This document shows, in pieces, positions 13,001 to 25,677 of a stretch of 64,000 nucleotides of DNA. The position numbers and the translations under genes were made by a program. The stretch is from Sciurus carolinensis (lineage: Eukaryota > Chordata > Mammalia > Rodentia > Sciuridae). How positions within the stretch are numbered: position 1 is the first letter of the stretch; each line of letters starts with the position of its first letter. The notes under the pieces were generated by a model. The model searched no databases. It had not been told where the DNA came from and saw only the letters and a program-made list of their open reading frames with translations. The stretch lies in contig NC_062220.1 of NCBI RefSeq assembly GCF_902686445.1, positions 92,690,143 to 92,754,142 of the forward strand, read 5' to 3'.

Positions 13001-13763
13001 TCTTCAACTTGTTGGCTTAGGATCAGACTTCCTTAACATGAATCCCACAGCACAAGAAATAAAAGCAAGAATCAATAACTGGGATAGATTCAAATTAAAA
13101 AGCTTTCTCTCAGCAAAGGAAACTATGAACAATGTGAAGAGAGAGCCTATAAAGTGGGAGAAAATCTTTGCCACTCATACTTCAGATAGAGTACTAATTT
13201 CCAGAATATATAAAGAACTCAAAAAACTCTACACCAAAAATACAAATAACCCAATCAACAAATGGACTAAGGAAAAGAATAGACACTTCACAGAAGAAGA
13301 TCTACAAGCAATCAACAGATATATGAAAAAATGTTCAACATCCCTAGTAATAAGAGAAATGCAAATCAAAACTACCCTAAGATTCCATCTCACCCCAATT
13401 AGAATGGTGATTATCAAGAATACTAGTAACAATAGGTGTTGGCGAGGATGAGGGGAAAAAGGTACACTCATATATTGCTGGTGGGGTTGCAAATTAGTGC
13501 AGTCACTCTGGAAAGCAGTGTGGAGATTCCTCAGAAAACTTGGAATGGGACCTCCATTTGTCCGAGCTATCCCTCTCCTTGGCCTATACCCAAAGGACTT
13601 AAAATCAGCATACTATAGAGATACAGTCACATCAATGTTCATAGCTGCTTGATTCACAATAGCCAGATTGTGGAACCAACCTAGATGACCCTCAATTGAT
13701 GAACAGATAAAGAAACTGTGGTATATATACAATGGAATATTACTCAGCCATAAAGAAGAATAA
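10051..13763 (+). pseudogene. L1 ORF2 remnant (copy A)
   Basis: ORF2p supplies endonuclease and reverse transcriptase for target-primed reverse transcription. The endonuclease start is open at 10051-10422 (ITLNVNGLNSS with the catalytic Asn, then CLQETHL with the catalytic Glu), ended by a stop at 10420-10422. The GDFN motif near 10488 and SDHNGLKLEI near 10741 are still readable in other frames. The reverse transcriptase core is open at 11156-12067 ([18 protein letters not shown], then [15 protein letters not shown]). The catalytic FADD block near 12150 is out of frame after a two-base loss compared with copy E. The thumb and C-terminal parts are open at 12262-12708 and 12819-13451. Multiple frameshifts make it non-functional. 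Confidence 0.93.
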
Positions 13764-14088
13764 AATTATGGCAAATGAATGAAATTGGAGAATATCATGC
13801 TACGTGAGATAAGCCAATCTCAAAAAAACCAAAGGACAAATGATCTCACTGATAAGCGGATGATGATACATAATGGGGGGTGGGAGGGAGGCAAGAATGG
13901 AGGAAGGAGGGACTGTATAGAGGGAAAAGAGGGATGGGAGGAGTGGGGGGAGGAAAAATAACAGAATGAATCAAACGCCATTACCCTATGTAAATGTCTG
14001 ATTACACAAATGGTATGCCTCCACTTCTTGTACAAACAGAGAAGCAAGATGTATCCCATTTGTTTACAATAAAAAATAGATTAAAAAA
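13764..14088 (+). other. L1 copy A 3' UTR with G-rich tract
   Basis: A purine tract with several runs of three or more G (13876-13952) precedes a block reading aacagaatgaatcaaac and the AT-rich end. The same order is found in copies B to F. Runs of G of this spacing could form a G-quadruplex on the L1 sense strand, a known feature of mammalian L1 3' UTRs. Confidence 0.8.
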
Positions 14089-14092
14089 TGTG

Positions 14093-15749
14093 TGCTTACT
14101 TTTTCTCTCTTTGGGTAACTTTATACTTTTAGTTTGGGTCTAAGAAAAATATGACTTAATGTAACTTATGCTCAGATGAAGCCCAGAATCTTCTATACTG
14201 ATGTTCTTATCTGTAAGTGTAGGTGAGTTTGGGGGAAATAAACCATGTTGTCCAGAAGATGTCTGTTTACATAAATACCTGGAATGCTTCTGCAACCCAG
14301 CATTTATGATAAGAGCACAGCTATTGGTTAAAAATTACAAAACCTACATTTTGTTACCCGAATGAGAACTATATACAAAATTCACTAGGCATACAATTTA
14401 AGCAAAATAATGCAAAAATTTATAAATGATTAATAGTGTAGCTTCTGATATGAATTTCTGAGGTCCCGTTAAGAATTGCAAACACCTTTATTTTGTTCTT
14501 CTCTGCCCTGTTCTGGTATTCCTTGGTTTCTTTGGAGCTCTTTGGTTTCTATTGCACCTACCGACCCAAAACTGATCTGTCATTTTTTTCCCCAGAATCC
14601 CCTTTTCCTAGTTATGGAACGTTCTCACCTCCACAGTTGCCCATACGTCTCTTTATTTGCTCATTCTTGAACTGCAGCAGTTAAGAATGTGTGCTTGCTA
14701 ATTCTCCTGGTTATTGGTAACCATTACTTCAAGTCCTGAAACTTTCTATCTCTTTGAGGACACAGTCTGTCATCCTGTGCTCCTATGCTATTCCTTCACT
14801 TTCTGCCTCTGTGGTGGCAGCGAAAAGGTTTTACAAACTTTAGCAGGAGGCTATTTCAGCCCAGGGCTGAAAATGAGTTCCCCCTTGTCACTACTTAAAG
14901 GTGTGATCATAGTGTGTCACTTTGGTGAGATACCCTTTAAAGTATTCCTGGTTGCTTAACCACATCCCTCTTTAAGTTTAAGGACCAATCCTACCTCCAG
15001 GATACTGTCAATTGTTTACTTACAACAAAACGACTCCACAAGATCTATGTGCAGCTAATATTTTGCAAGTATTTATCAATTCCTGGCTGTCCCAGTATAG
15101 ATTTCCTCTTCCCCCTTGGCATTTCATTAGCTCATACATCTGCAGCTGGGGCAGGAGTACCACCAACTTCACCCAAATGTGGACACAGCTCATTTTTTAT
15201 TATTCCCCCAAACCATCACTAATACAAGGCAGGTTGTGTCTGATAGATTTCTACTGAAAATATTTGGGGGATATCAAAGTGTTTACAGCACCAATCAGGA
15301 ACTCCTATTTCTAAGACTTTATTTGCTGTCCTCTAAACCAGAGAAAATTTTCCTGGTATGTCACTCCTTGTGAGACGTGGCCTCCTGCTGACACTGACGC
15401 TCCTCTTTCTCATGAGAGCTCTCTCCACTCCTCCTAATCCCCCAAGCCCTCACCTCCTATTAAATATTCAAGATTTGTTTCACTGTTAAGCAGAACACTG
15501 CATCTTCTCTTTGCTTAACCTTTTCCTCCCAGATTATGACAAAGAATCATTCAAAAGAGAGCCATTTTCCACTGAGCTGAAACTCTCTTAGTGCAATCTT
15601 GGTTAGAGAATATATAATGAATATATAAAATGCCCCCAGCAAACTGAGCAGCACAGCCCTTAGGAGCTGGGCTGCCCACGCTTTCATTCTGCCTACTGAC
15701 TTCCTTATGCTTCTCTTGCTTTCTTTCCCTTTGCTTCTCCCTTTGTTCT
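14093..15749. other. Unique sequence
   Basis: No repeat family recognised and no convincing coding frame. Overlapping open frames at 14476-14684 are C/T-rich chance frames. Confidence 0.4.
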
Positions 15750-16670
15750 ATTTTTTTTTATTGCTATTTTTTTAAATTTGTTTTTATTGTAAACAAACAG
15801 GATACATCTTGCTTCTCTGTTTGTACATGAAGTAGAGGCATACCACTTGTGTAATCATACATTTACCCAGGGTAATAGTTTTTGATTCATTCTGTTATTT
15901 TTTTCTCCCCCCACCCCTCCCACCCCTCTTATCCCTCTATAGAGTCCCTCCTTCCTCTATTGCCCCCTTCCTACCCCCTATATGTGTCATCATCCGTTTA
16001 TCAGTGAGATCATTTGTCCTTTGGTTTTTTGAGATTGGCTTATCTCATGTAGCATGATATTCTCCAACCGCATCCATTTGCCTGCAAATGCCATAATTTT
16101 ATTATTCTTTATGGCAGAGTAGTATTCCATAGTATATATAATACCACAGTTTCTTTATCCATTCATCAATTGAGGGGCATCTAGGTTGGTTCCACAATCT
16201 GGCTATTGTGAATTAAGCAGCTATGAACATTGATGTGGCTGCATCTCTGTAGTATGCTGATTTTAAGTCCTTTGGGTATCGGCCGAGGGGTGGGATAGCT
16301 GGGTCAAATGGTGATTCCATTCCAAGTTTTCTAAGGAATCTCCACACTGCTTTCCAGAGTGGCTGCACTAATTTGCAGCCCCACCAGCAATGTATGAGTG
16401 TACCTTTCTCCCCACATCCTCTCCAACACCTGTTGCTTGTATTCCTGATAATAGCCATTCTAATTGGGGTGAGATGGAATCTTAGGGTGGTTTTGATTTG
16501 TATTTCTTTTATTACTAGAGATATTGAACGTTTTTTCATATATCTGTTGATTGCTTGTAGATCTTCTTCTGTGAAGTATCTGTTCATATCCTTAGCCCAT
16601 TTGTTGATTGAGTTATTTGTATTCTTGGTGTAGAGTTTTTTGAGTTCTTTATATATTCAGGAAAATAGCA
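15750..16670 (-). mobile_element. LINE-1 copy B, 5'-truncated
   Basis: Minus-strand L1 with T-rich tail at the left, 3' UTR including the C-rich complement of the G tract (about 15905-15980), then the C-terminal part of ORF2 (16213-16587 open on the minus strand; it reads [21 protein letters not shown] text). It ends near 16660-16670 where the match with copy E at about 48130 stops. No clear target-site duplication was found. Truncation from the 5' side is the usual outcome of incomplete reverse transcription. Confidence 0.93.
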
Positions 16671-17751
16671 TCCATTTCTTCTAGTTCCATTTGTTCTGAA
16701 CTTTGTTACTCTAAGAACTGCTGGAGGCAGTCCAGAGGGTACAGTAACCAGGCCTTCTCTAGATTTGTTTTTCTCTTTCTTTGACCTGTACCATTTAGTA
16801 AGTGGCTACTTCAACACCCCACATTGTTTAAGTAACTTCACAGAAGTGCTTCACCTCATTCTTGAGAAAATTCAATTTGATGTTTGATGATCAGAAGGAA
16901 GCTTTAGCCATCACTGCCAAGGACTCTTACCCTGTTCTCCTTCAGAAGAGTCATATGTCATCTGTCCTGGCCTGGCCTGGTGCTGTTCGGTCTAATACTC
17001 TAATTGCACTGTGATTACCTGAACTGGCCCTTCTGCCTGCCTTAGATGCCATCATTTTTCATGGGTATAATTCATTGCTGTCATTGAAGGCTTGGAGGTG
17101 ATTCATTTCCACTGTCTCCTGCGGCTTCTACATAAAATATTTTAAGCAAAGAATGGACAAAGAGGGAGGCTGAGGACTGTGATGAATTCCTACTTCATTC
17201 CCACCTGACATGTTTCCCTCCTAGACCAGGACCCATGCATTAGGAGTAAAGAGATCACTCATATCATAATATTTTTATGATAAATTGCAATGTTCACTAT
17301 AGTGTGATTGAAGCATTTATTAAGAAGGATGCCATTAAAAGGAAAAAGTTCCCTCTAAATTCACTTAATATTGTAATAACCTTTTTATATAGGGTCTTGC
17401 TCATGAACCTTACACCAGGAATTCAGCCAGGAGAATGCTGACTTAGTTCTGGATGCCTAGATCTGAATACCTCCTTAATGTGCTTTTGTCTCCTCCACAC
17501 CTAAATCCCAGAACTTGCTCCAGAGAGTGAGGTATCTATTGGAAATGTATCTCAAGGTTTTCCCTTTGTTAGTTACTTCCAGGTGCACCAAAGGTGCTAC
17601 ACCTTTTATTCTTCAGAAGGAAATATCTCAAAATGTGGTGGACACAGAGTTGAAGGTGGAACATTCTGGAAAGGGGAATGGACATGACAACAGAGGAGAG
17701 AGGGAGAGGTCCCATGATCTATATCATTCAATGAATGGCCTGTGGATCATA
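16671..17751. other. Unique sequence
   Basis: No repeat or gene recognised. A 108-residue open frame at 17515-17841 runs into the MER5 relic and has no known motif. Confidence 0.4.
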
Positions 17752-17848
17752 TGCATTAGCTTTACTGGGAGCTGGTTAGGAGTTCAGAATCCTGGTCTCC
17801 AACCAAGACTTCCTAAACCAGAACCTGCACTGATGGCATGATTCTCAG
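17752..17848 (-). mobile_element. MER5-type hAT relic
   Basis: The order gggagctggttaggagttca, gaatcctggtctccaacc, and gacttcctaaaccagaacct follows the reverse complement of MER5 elements (an AGAATC TCAGG CCC type block, then an ACTGAATCAGAA type block). It is diverged and partial. Confidence 0.5.
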
Positions 17849-18231
17849 GGGATTTCCATCAAGGCAACTAAACCCCCCAGCGCACCTGCCTCCATCCTAT
17901 AGAAGCAGCAGAGCAGCCAGCACCCTCCTTGGTACTTTGTGTATGCTTATTTGGGAATAAAGGACCTAAAGAGGAGATAGGAAGAGAGAACTTCTTTTGT
18001 GCTCTACACAGAGGAGTTCACAGGTCTCAGAGTGACATATCCTACTTATATCGGCAGTTGATTGCAGAAAACAAAAAACTCGTGCTGAGGGCCATGTGGG
18101 TCCCTCACGGTCAATACACATGTGAAAAGGTTGACCCCTTGCATCCTTTTCATCCCACACCTGTTTTGTGGCAGCAGAGATGTTGAAGGAGACCACTGCC
18201 ACTTTTGTATTAACTCTTGCTAAGTTGAATC

Positions 18232-18398
18232 CAGTGTTTTCCAATTGTGGTTGTAGGCTTGGAAGCATCAACATCAGTGGGAAAATATGGGGAAATGCAA
18301 ATTCTCTGTTTTAACCCAAGACTACTGAATCAGAAACATCTGGGGTTAAACCCAGGCGATCCTGAGGCACACAAACCTGAGAACCAGTGGACTAATCA
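18232..18398 (-). mobile_element. MER5A-type hAT relic
   Basis: Starts with agtgttttccaattgtgg, carries ggaaatgcaaattctctg and actactgaatcagaaaca, and closes with acctgagaaccagtgg. This is the MER5A order on the minus strand, nearly full length. MER5A elements are short non-autonomous hAT transposons with no protein. Confidence 0.7.
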
Positions 18399-18673
18399 TA
18401 TTAGACCACTGGGGTCTATTGAACTAATGGACTCCAAATTAATGGAAATTAGCTCATAATTCCAGACCCAAATCAATGCACGACACTGGGATTGGTTTAG
18501 GAATATGTACTGGTCTCCAATACAGGCCAAAGAGACCCAAGTGGAAGATTATTTAGTTTTTCTAGGGAAAGCTTTGTTATAGTACAGCCTCAGAGATGGA
18601 TGACTTTTCTTCCTCTAGATGATACTGTGGATTCACATAGAGCAAATATTGCTGTAGTTTTAAAAATTATTTC

Positions 18674-18750
18674 CCAGTACTGGGGACTGAACCCAGGGCT
18701 TGGTGAGTGCTAGGCGAGTGCTCTGCCACTGAGTTCTATTCCCATCCCTG
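18674..18750 (-). mobile_element. ID-type SINE
   Basis: Read on the plus strand: cagtactggggactgaaccc, then agtgctaggcgagtgctctg and ccactgagttctattccc. This is the complement of the tRNA-derived ID body. The A tail is short (taaaaatta complement), suggesting an older copy. Confidence 0.8.
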
Positions 18751-21700
18751 TAACTATCTTGATAGCCCAAAAAGAACTGGTACAAGTATGAGGACAGAAG
18801 ACGGAGGATGATCATCAAGTGGCATGGGAGACTGCCTACCTCTGGGTTATTACACCTACATGAATAAGCCTGTCCATTTCTTTGCTTCAGCCAGCTCAAG
18901 TTGGCTATAATTTGCAGCTTAAAGCATTTAACTTCCATGGCTCTGGTGTAGTGAATGAGCAGCATTGGCCTGGTTTGCTGCTGATTTCAACCCTTTCAAA
19001 CACAGGGATGATAGTCACACTATTTTTAACTTTTGTATAGATGGTACAGTCCAGGCACTAGAGAGCAGGAAGAGATGGTGAATGGAGCATTTCAATATTC
19101 ACTTAGAGGGGGGTTCATCAAGGTCAAATCTTCCTTTCAATCACTCCTTTTCTATAATATACCACTCTATACTGTATATTCCATCAGGGCATGACCTGAT
19201 TTTTTAACTCCAGTAGGCCATTTTTGCTTTCTGAAATCCTATAGTTTGGCTGGTGAATCAAAGGGATTCTTCCTTCTGAGATTTTCATTACCCCCTAATT
19301 TCAACACCCTTTTTTCCTCTCACCTTTTCTATCCATGAAAAAGGAGGAACTAGTACTCAAATCTTAATAAATCATAAAACACTTCCTACAATTCTCTTCC
19401 TCCCTTTCCTTCTTAAAAATTCAAATTTAATAAAAGTTTGATAAAGAGAAAATAACTTGATGAAATAAAAATTATTTAAAAATATTTATTAAAATGAAAT
19501 AAGACAGGGTCTAAAAAGTTCATGTAAGAACAATGTAACTGCAATGTGGTTTTTTTTTTTTTCAGGATTCTTTTTGTGTTGAATTGATCTTGTTCTATTT
19601 CTTTGAAAATAATGCTTCTGCGGTGTGTGTGCTTTTAGCTATTTATTAATTAGGATACTTCACTCACAGAAAAATAATTACAAATATGTGTCAAGTCCAA
19701 TAAAATGGGATTTAAATATACTCTATTAAAAGATAAAAGTGGTTAAGTTAATTCATTAAAATCAAAATCCAGAGCTTTTACCATAAGGATCATGGGTACT
19801 GAGGTGTGTGAAATGAGACATACATGTTTTAATATAATTTTTGCAGGATTGTTCTTGGTAATGACTAGACCAGGGTAGCCTGAAATTGCAATCTGTTTGT
19901 TTGGTTTTGCCTTTCCATCAAAGTCATGTGGTTTCAATTGGGGATAAGAAATGAGCACTAAGAATACCAATGATTAACACTGAGATCTGTCTTTACTGGG
20001 AACAAAGATGCTGAATATATCCCATCTTCATTATCCTCACAAAGGTGTGCCGGTAGAATTCTATAAGGGTCTGGATGCAACTCTGATGACATCATTAATT
20101 ACATAACGTGACCAAGCAGTGAGTAAATTAAAGTGGTGATATTTTTATTATCAAATACTTTGTTCTGTCCCTAAGGAGTCAGTCATATATTTTACTAACT
20201 TGTACAAAGTCTTATGAGAAGGGTTGTTAAGAAGATACACTTTAACTTTCAATATTAAATTTAACAAAAAGAAAAACCATCACCTAGTTTTTAGAGAAAC
20301 TATAAAATCACACCCTCTAACTTTCCAGTCTGATCTAGATTATAACACGTCAAATTGAGATCATGTATTTTATTGTGACTTGGCAGCTTGTACCTGATGA
20401 TCATGCTATGTCACTTAATAGATAATTTTAGAATAGGTTTCCTAGCAACATTGCAGCTGGTAGAATGATTGACCAGAAACCATAAATTAGTCCAGCTTTA
20501 AGTGGTTCTTTGCTCCTAAGCTAACAAAGAGCATGACTGGCAGAAGCTGGGGTTCAAGTCAGGGTCTTCCAGGACCATTTCTTTCTCAGAGCCTTGGGCA
20601 ATGAAGAACATGGCTTTTAGCTCCAATTGCTTCTTGTGCTGCTTGAATTGTAGAATCTTAAGCAGGAAGGTGACACTTTTAATCTGGGAGGATCAGGGAA
20701 AATGTCTTTTTTACTTCTTTAATGATTAATTCTATCTTGTCTCTGCTATCTCCTTTCTCTGGGATTTCTTATAATGCATTCACTGGCTGTCAGGGTCTAT
20801 TCTCTTTATCTTTTAAATCTACACCCCCCCCAAATTCTGCAAGAACAAGCCAGTGTTTAGATTAACTGAATTGATAGCTTCTACTGTTCAGCATATTTCT
20901 CTTGTCTCTATTGGAAACTTCCAAAACCATTGTATTTATCATCTGAATATAATATATAATTTTGCCTCATCCTGGGTTAGCCTTTTTATTGTGATGCAAT
21001 TTCCTTCAAAACTCGATGACTTTTTTAAAACATTTTGTTTCATGTGTATATTCATTGAGATTCTCTGTTCAGCACATTCAAAGTTAGGAATAGACATCCT
21101 GAAGGATTTTAAGGAAAATGCCTGTGAAAGAGAAGGAGCAGGAGCAGGTGGTAAATGCCTCTCCACCTGGAAAAGGTCTGACGCCTGTTCAGAAGGAAGA
21201 AGTGGAAGGAGAATCCAAGATAGCAGCAAAGTTCTAAAAACATTTGGGAGAGGCTGATGATGAGTCTTTTAGCCAAATTACATGTTAAGACTCCTGTATC
21301 TTTCTTGAATGGACTTTGAATGACAACTGGTTTGTTGTCACTCGTTGGAGTAACCTGGTGGCTTGGAGTCTCTGGAGCACAGGAGCCAGAACCAATATAC
21401 AATGGGAGATCTGAGCAGCACATTTCCATGACCACGACAGGGTCATGCTTAGTTTTAACATATGTTTCTTTTGACCTAATGTCTTAGCTGCACAAAAGTA
21501 TTTCTATTCCTTGGCTTAAACTTATCAGGTAAGACATCATATCATTTTGGTCCAGTCAAGAAGATGAGGTGCCCTCCTTCAGTGATTGTGTTATTGTCAG
21601 ATAATTCAGGTCTAGATAAATGGAAAAAGAAAACTTTAGATAGACTTTGTCTGTAGACATTGTCTGTGACTTTGGCTATTGGGAGTAGGAAGAGAATTTG

Positions 21701-22149
21701 AATCAGAGGTACAGCACATTGTGATTCCTTCTGTACTGAAGAATTTATTTTCCAAGTTAAAGTTAGCTAGGGCAACTCTCCCTTTATACCTGTCTTGGCT
21801 GCAGTAGGAGCTGCCCTGTTTTACCAAGCATGCTTTCTGCTCAGGAATAAGCAGTTAGTGAGTGCTGCAGTTAGCTACTTCCCGCATTGGCCTTGGCATA
21901 CTTCCCAGAGATGTTATTATCTTTTACTTCTCAGCAACCATGCAATAGCTTGCTTTCACCTCCAACCCCTGCTCCTCTCAGGAGGGAGTGGTAGGATCAG
22001 TCCTGTGGAAAGTACCACCCACTTCTCCCCGACAGTTTCCTTTTGTGAAAGGTGAGTCTTGGGTTCACCAACGTGTCCCTCAAAGACTCTTTTTTCAATA
22101 AATTATATTCCTAGCATTTGGATAGTTCTATTCTCAGTCTCAGTACTGA
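18751..22149. other. Mostly unique sequence
   Basis: More than 3 kb with no clear repeat. A GTTTCCTAGCAAC motif at 20437-20449 fits the RFX X-box pattern. The open frame at 20853-21257 has no known domain and no splice context. Confidence 0.4.
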
Positions 22150-22763
22150 TGTTTTAGTCAGTTTTTTCATCACTGTGACTAAAAGACCCAATTAGAAATG
22201 TCTTGGGAGGCTAAGGAAGGAGGATTGCAAGTTCAAAGTCAGCCTCAACAACTTAGTGAGGCCCTAAGCAACTCAGTGAGACCCTGTCTCTAAAAAAAAT
22301 ACAAAATGGGCTGGGGATGTGGTTCAGTGGTTAAGTGCTCCTGCATTCTATCTCCAGTATTAAAAAAAAAAAAAAAAAAACCACAAACAAGAAACCCAAT
22401 ATGAACGTTTCAGAAGTTTCAGTCCTAAGATGGCTGACTCCATTGCTCTGGGCCCAAGGAGAATCAAAACCTCATGCTGGAAGGATGTGGAGGAGGAAAG
22501 CAGCTTAGGACATGGCAAACAGGAAGCAGAAAGAGACAACTCCACTCACCAAGGACAAAATATAAACTCCAAAGGTACGCCCCCAGTGACCTATCTGCTC
22601 CAGTCACACCCTACCTACTTATAGTTATCGCTGTTAATCCTTCAAGTGGATTAATACACTGATTGGGTTAAGGCTCTCATAACCCAATCATTTAACCTCT
22701 AAACTTTCTTGCATTGTCTCACACATGAGTTTTTGGGGGACACTTCATATCTAAACTATAACA
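22150..22763 (-). mobile_element. MaLR/ERVL-like solo LTR, SINE-interrupted
   Basis: On the minus strand it begins tgttatagtttagatatgaa and proceeds through gtgtcccccaaaaactca, a cctaagctgctttcctcc block and a tggagtcagccatctta block. It ends ...ctgactaaaaca, so both ends carry TG...CA. This is the order of MaLR-type LTRs, with a block resembling those common in squirrels. A composite SINE at 22201-22380 splits it. No internal retroviral sequence is next to it, so it is probably a solo LTR. No matching 5-base target duplication was seen. Confidence 0.65.
22201..22380 (+). mobile_element. Composite B1-ID SINE
   Basis: The left half (cttgggaggctaaggaagga, gttcaaagtcagcctcaaca, gtgagaccctgtctctaaa) is B1-like and 7SL-derived; the right half (gggctggggatgtggttcag, then ttaagtgctcctgcattc) is an ID unit, ending in a long A tail. 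The 5' end of the B1 half is missing. The composite layout is a hallmark of sciurid genomes. Confidence 0.9.
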
Positions 22764-24952
22764 ACCAATAAAGACTGTCATTTCCTTTAATGCAACAAAG
22801 ATCTACCTGGGTAGAAATGGTTTGGATTTGACAATAGTAATGTACTCTCCCACACGTGTTTGCATTGGTGATTTGTACAGAAGAACCAAGAAGAGAATGG
22901 CAAAAAATAAGAACTAAATTTTGTGCACATATTGTGGCCAGGTAGATTATGTGGGTCAGGAAGACACGGTGAGAGAAGTCAGGTTGCCAGGAGTGACAGC
23001 TTCTCTTGAAAGAGAGTTCCCTCTGCCTGAGGATGGGGACAAGTTGGACCAAGCACAACAAGATCCTAGAGGAGTCTGGAAGCAGTGGGGCGAATACCCT
23101 GTGGTGAGCAGGGCTAACTCTGTCTGCCCAGTCAATCTGGCAGAATTTGTGCAATTCAAGAGTTGAAAGGAATTTGTGCAACTCAGGATTTGAAAGGGCA
23201 GTGCATGAGCCAGCTCAGCAAACCCCACGTACTTTGGGGGGGGGTACAAAACAGTCTAAAAATAGCAAATAAATAAACAAACAAATAAATAATAAGGCTT
23301 TCCCTCTCTCCATTCTGAAGAGGGCGATGAGCTTCCATGTTTCCATGAGAACTAATACAAGCCCTTCTACCATGACAGAAATCCAAAAGATTTTGTCCAT
23401 CTTTGTTTGAGAAGTATTCTACATTTTGTCATAGATTCTGCTGCATCTTTCTTCCAAGTGATCATCCTCCTAGGGGAATCTGATATAAGAAGAAAAATCA
23501 TCTGTGTTTTTAGTTGACCCAAGCCTTGGGGAACAGAGGAAAGACTACTGATAACTGGGCAGCTAATCTCTCAAAAGCAAAATGGCTCAGTGCAGCATGG
23601 GTAAGTGGAGCCCCTCTTCCCCAACCCAGAATTTTTCTGTACCACAGTGGGTGTTTGTCAACAGGCAGGGAGAGAGTCAGAGAATCAGTGACAACTACAG
23701 ATTTCCTGGTGAGTCACCTATGAGCAAACATACTTGTGTACAGTGAGACTTTATTTACTTTGAGAGATAACACAGACTAGTCTCATGAACAGCACATTTT
23801 CCTCCTACCAAAATGATTTCCCCTTAATCTAATGAGGAGCATTTGCCTCCCTTCTAAGGATGCTTTCACAACATAGGTTCCCTATTCACTCCCTTCTCCA
23901 TCCTAAGGGAGTGATTTCAAACTCAAATTCCTCTGGGTAGCAAATGTCTCACCTTTCATAGGCACCCTGAATTCATCTCTCTAGGTGATGTGATTTATGG
24001 TTTGGGAGACAATAAATTCAGCAGAACTTGGCTTCAGCTCCTCTCACCTCCCTTTCCTATGCCTCTTTCTCCCTCCATGAATTCTCTCTCTACAGTTTCC
24101 TGCAATACCCAACCTGGGACCAATGTTCTTATGGTTTCTGTGGTCAAAAGTACAGGCAAATAGAATAAAGTTGACTCATCAGGGATTTTTCAAAGAGAAA
24201 CACAATGAGAGAAGTTTCAAGAAATAGTCTCTACATGGTAAAATGATTAAATATCAGACACTGTATCCTGAAGACACTTTCTGGAAATTCCTTAACCATA
24301 TTGCTTTGATTTGCTGCCCAGTGTGGAAGACCAGGCCCACTTAGAGAAGGACTGGATCCCAGTAACTGAGCTACTTTGGATCTTGTTGGCAGGTATAGGA
24401 AATCTATTTCTTGCCTTCTGTTTCTACTAGCTCCCTTCCAGCCTTCTGAGGAACCTCAGATTGGATTGCAACTAATCCACAGAGAGCACCTACTATATGT
24501 TCCATGTTCTCTCATCTTTTCTCATGTAGTCTTCTCCACACAGCTTCTACATTCTTTAGAGGAGGTGATGGAACATCTCAGAGGTTAGTTGACTTAGCTA
24601 AACCACACATCCAGTAAGGACCCAGATCAAGAGTTGATCTTGAATCCAAAATTGCAGAAATACCTTCTACTTTCTCCATATCTTATAACTACAAAAATTT
24701 AAATTTGTCCCTTAACCTTAAAAAGTTTGCTAGTAAAACCTTCTAGGTTCTCAGCTATGCTTTCTTTTGATCAGTTTCCTCAAAAGAAGATCTCTTATAG
24801 CGTTTTCAACTTTCAGTAGTCAATATTCCAGGGAAAATAGGAACTGCAGGGAAGACCCTAAAATGTACCTGATCCTTATACTCTTCCCCTTCCATATTAC
24901 CCTTTGTGTAGTAAGAAACTCCTTTTTTTTTTAAACCACATAATCTAGTTGA
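22764..24952. other. Unique sequence with a small tandem duplication
   Basis: No repeat family recognised with confidence. A 27-base unit is repeated twice at 23143-23196. The 24500-24660 part weakly resembles an antisense MIR. Overlapping open frames at 22756-23249 have no known domain; the A-rich block at 23270-23295 is (AAAT/AAAC)n. Confidence 0.35.
23143..23196. repeat. 27-bp direct tandem duplication
   Basis: Units gaatttgtgcaattcaagag+ttgaaag and gaatttgtgcaactcaggat+ttgaaag lie directly head to tail with 24 of 27 positions equal. Confidence 0.9.
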
Positions 24953-25075
24953 GTAGTTCCCAAACATGATTCCATAGATTGATTACATAAGAATCACTTG
25001 TAATGTGATTTTAAAAATATAGATTCTAGGTTCATCAAGAAGCTTCTGACTTCATTGGTCTAGTGTGGGGCTTTC
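24953..25075 (+). mobile_element. MER5-type hAT relic
   Basis: The order tagttcccaaacatgattcc, ataagaatcacttg, gattctaggttc, then a tggtctagtgtggggc block follows MER5 in the plus direction. It is diverged. Confidence 0.55.
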
Positions 25076-25677
25076 TTGGGGATTTTGCTGCACAGTCATG
25101 TCTAGGATTTTTGAGGCTGGTTGGAGAGTCTAGCTATAAAGTAGGATATGAGAGGTTAGCCTTGGCATGTCTACTATTTGCTGGAGCTTGACATGTTCAC
25201 TTATGAGCTGGGACCCAATCACTTTTGCCTTTGCACACCCTCTGAGGCATTGTGGTGAGTAGGTTATATCATGAGTATTACCACATATGGAGAACATGCT
25301 ATGCAAATAAGAGCTTACTTCTGTTCCTCTTTTCCACTGGCACTGCCCAGAAAATATGAAATATGTCTATCAGTTCAATATGTCTTATCTTCCAAGCTTT
25401 TATTGGTAAGTATGATTCTTTCCTTGTAAAGAGCCGAGACAATCTCCTCCCTGGGATCTTGGAAGTGATTTTCCTGTCAATATCTAATCTGTTGGATTTT
25501 TTCCAACACTAAAACTTTATGATTCACCCCTTTGATTTAATCTCATCTTTTACACTACAGAGCAGAAAGCTTCCTTTGCCTCTAGGGAGATGTCATCTGA
25601 TTCCTTTGTCTGAGGCCTTTGCCACTAAACTTTGGTGATCACCATTTTTCTTCCTATCCATCTGGTGCTGAGGCTAC

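Larger units (their letters stand above)
8196..14088 (+). mobile_element. LINE-1 copy A, near full length
   Basis: About 5.9 kb with all parts in order: 5' UTR (8196-8990), ORF1 (8991-10003), a short spacer, ORF2 (10051-13763), G-rich 3' UTR and a short A-rich tail. The first bases, tttcaagatggtggactaga, match the start of copy E (aagatggcggactaga in its own orientation), so the 5' end is close to complete. A 7-base direct repeat, aaatgtg, sits at 8189-8195 and 14086-14092 and may be what remains of the target-site duplication. Both ORFs carry frameshifts and stops, so the copy should be non-autonomous. Confidence 0.93.
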
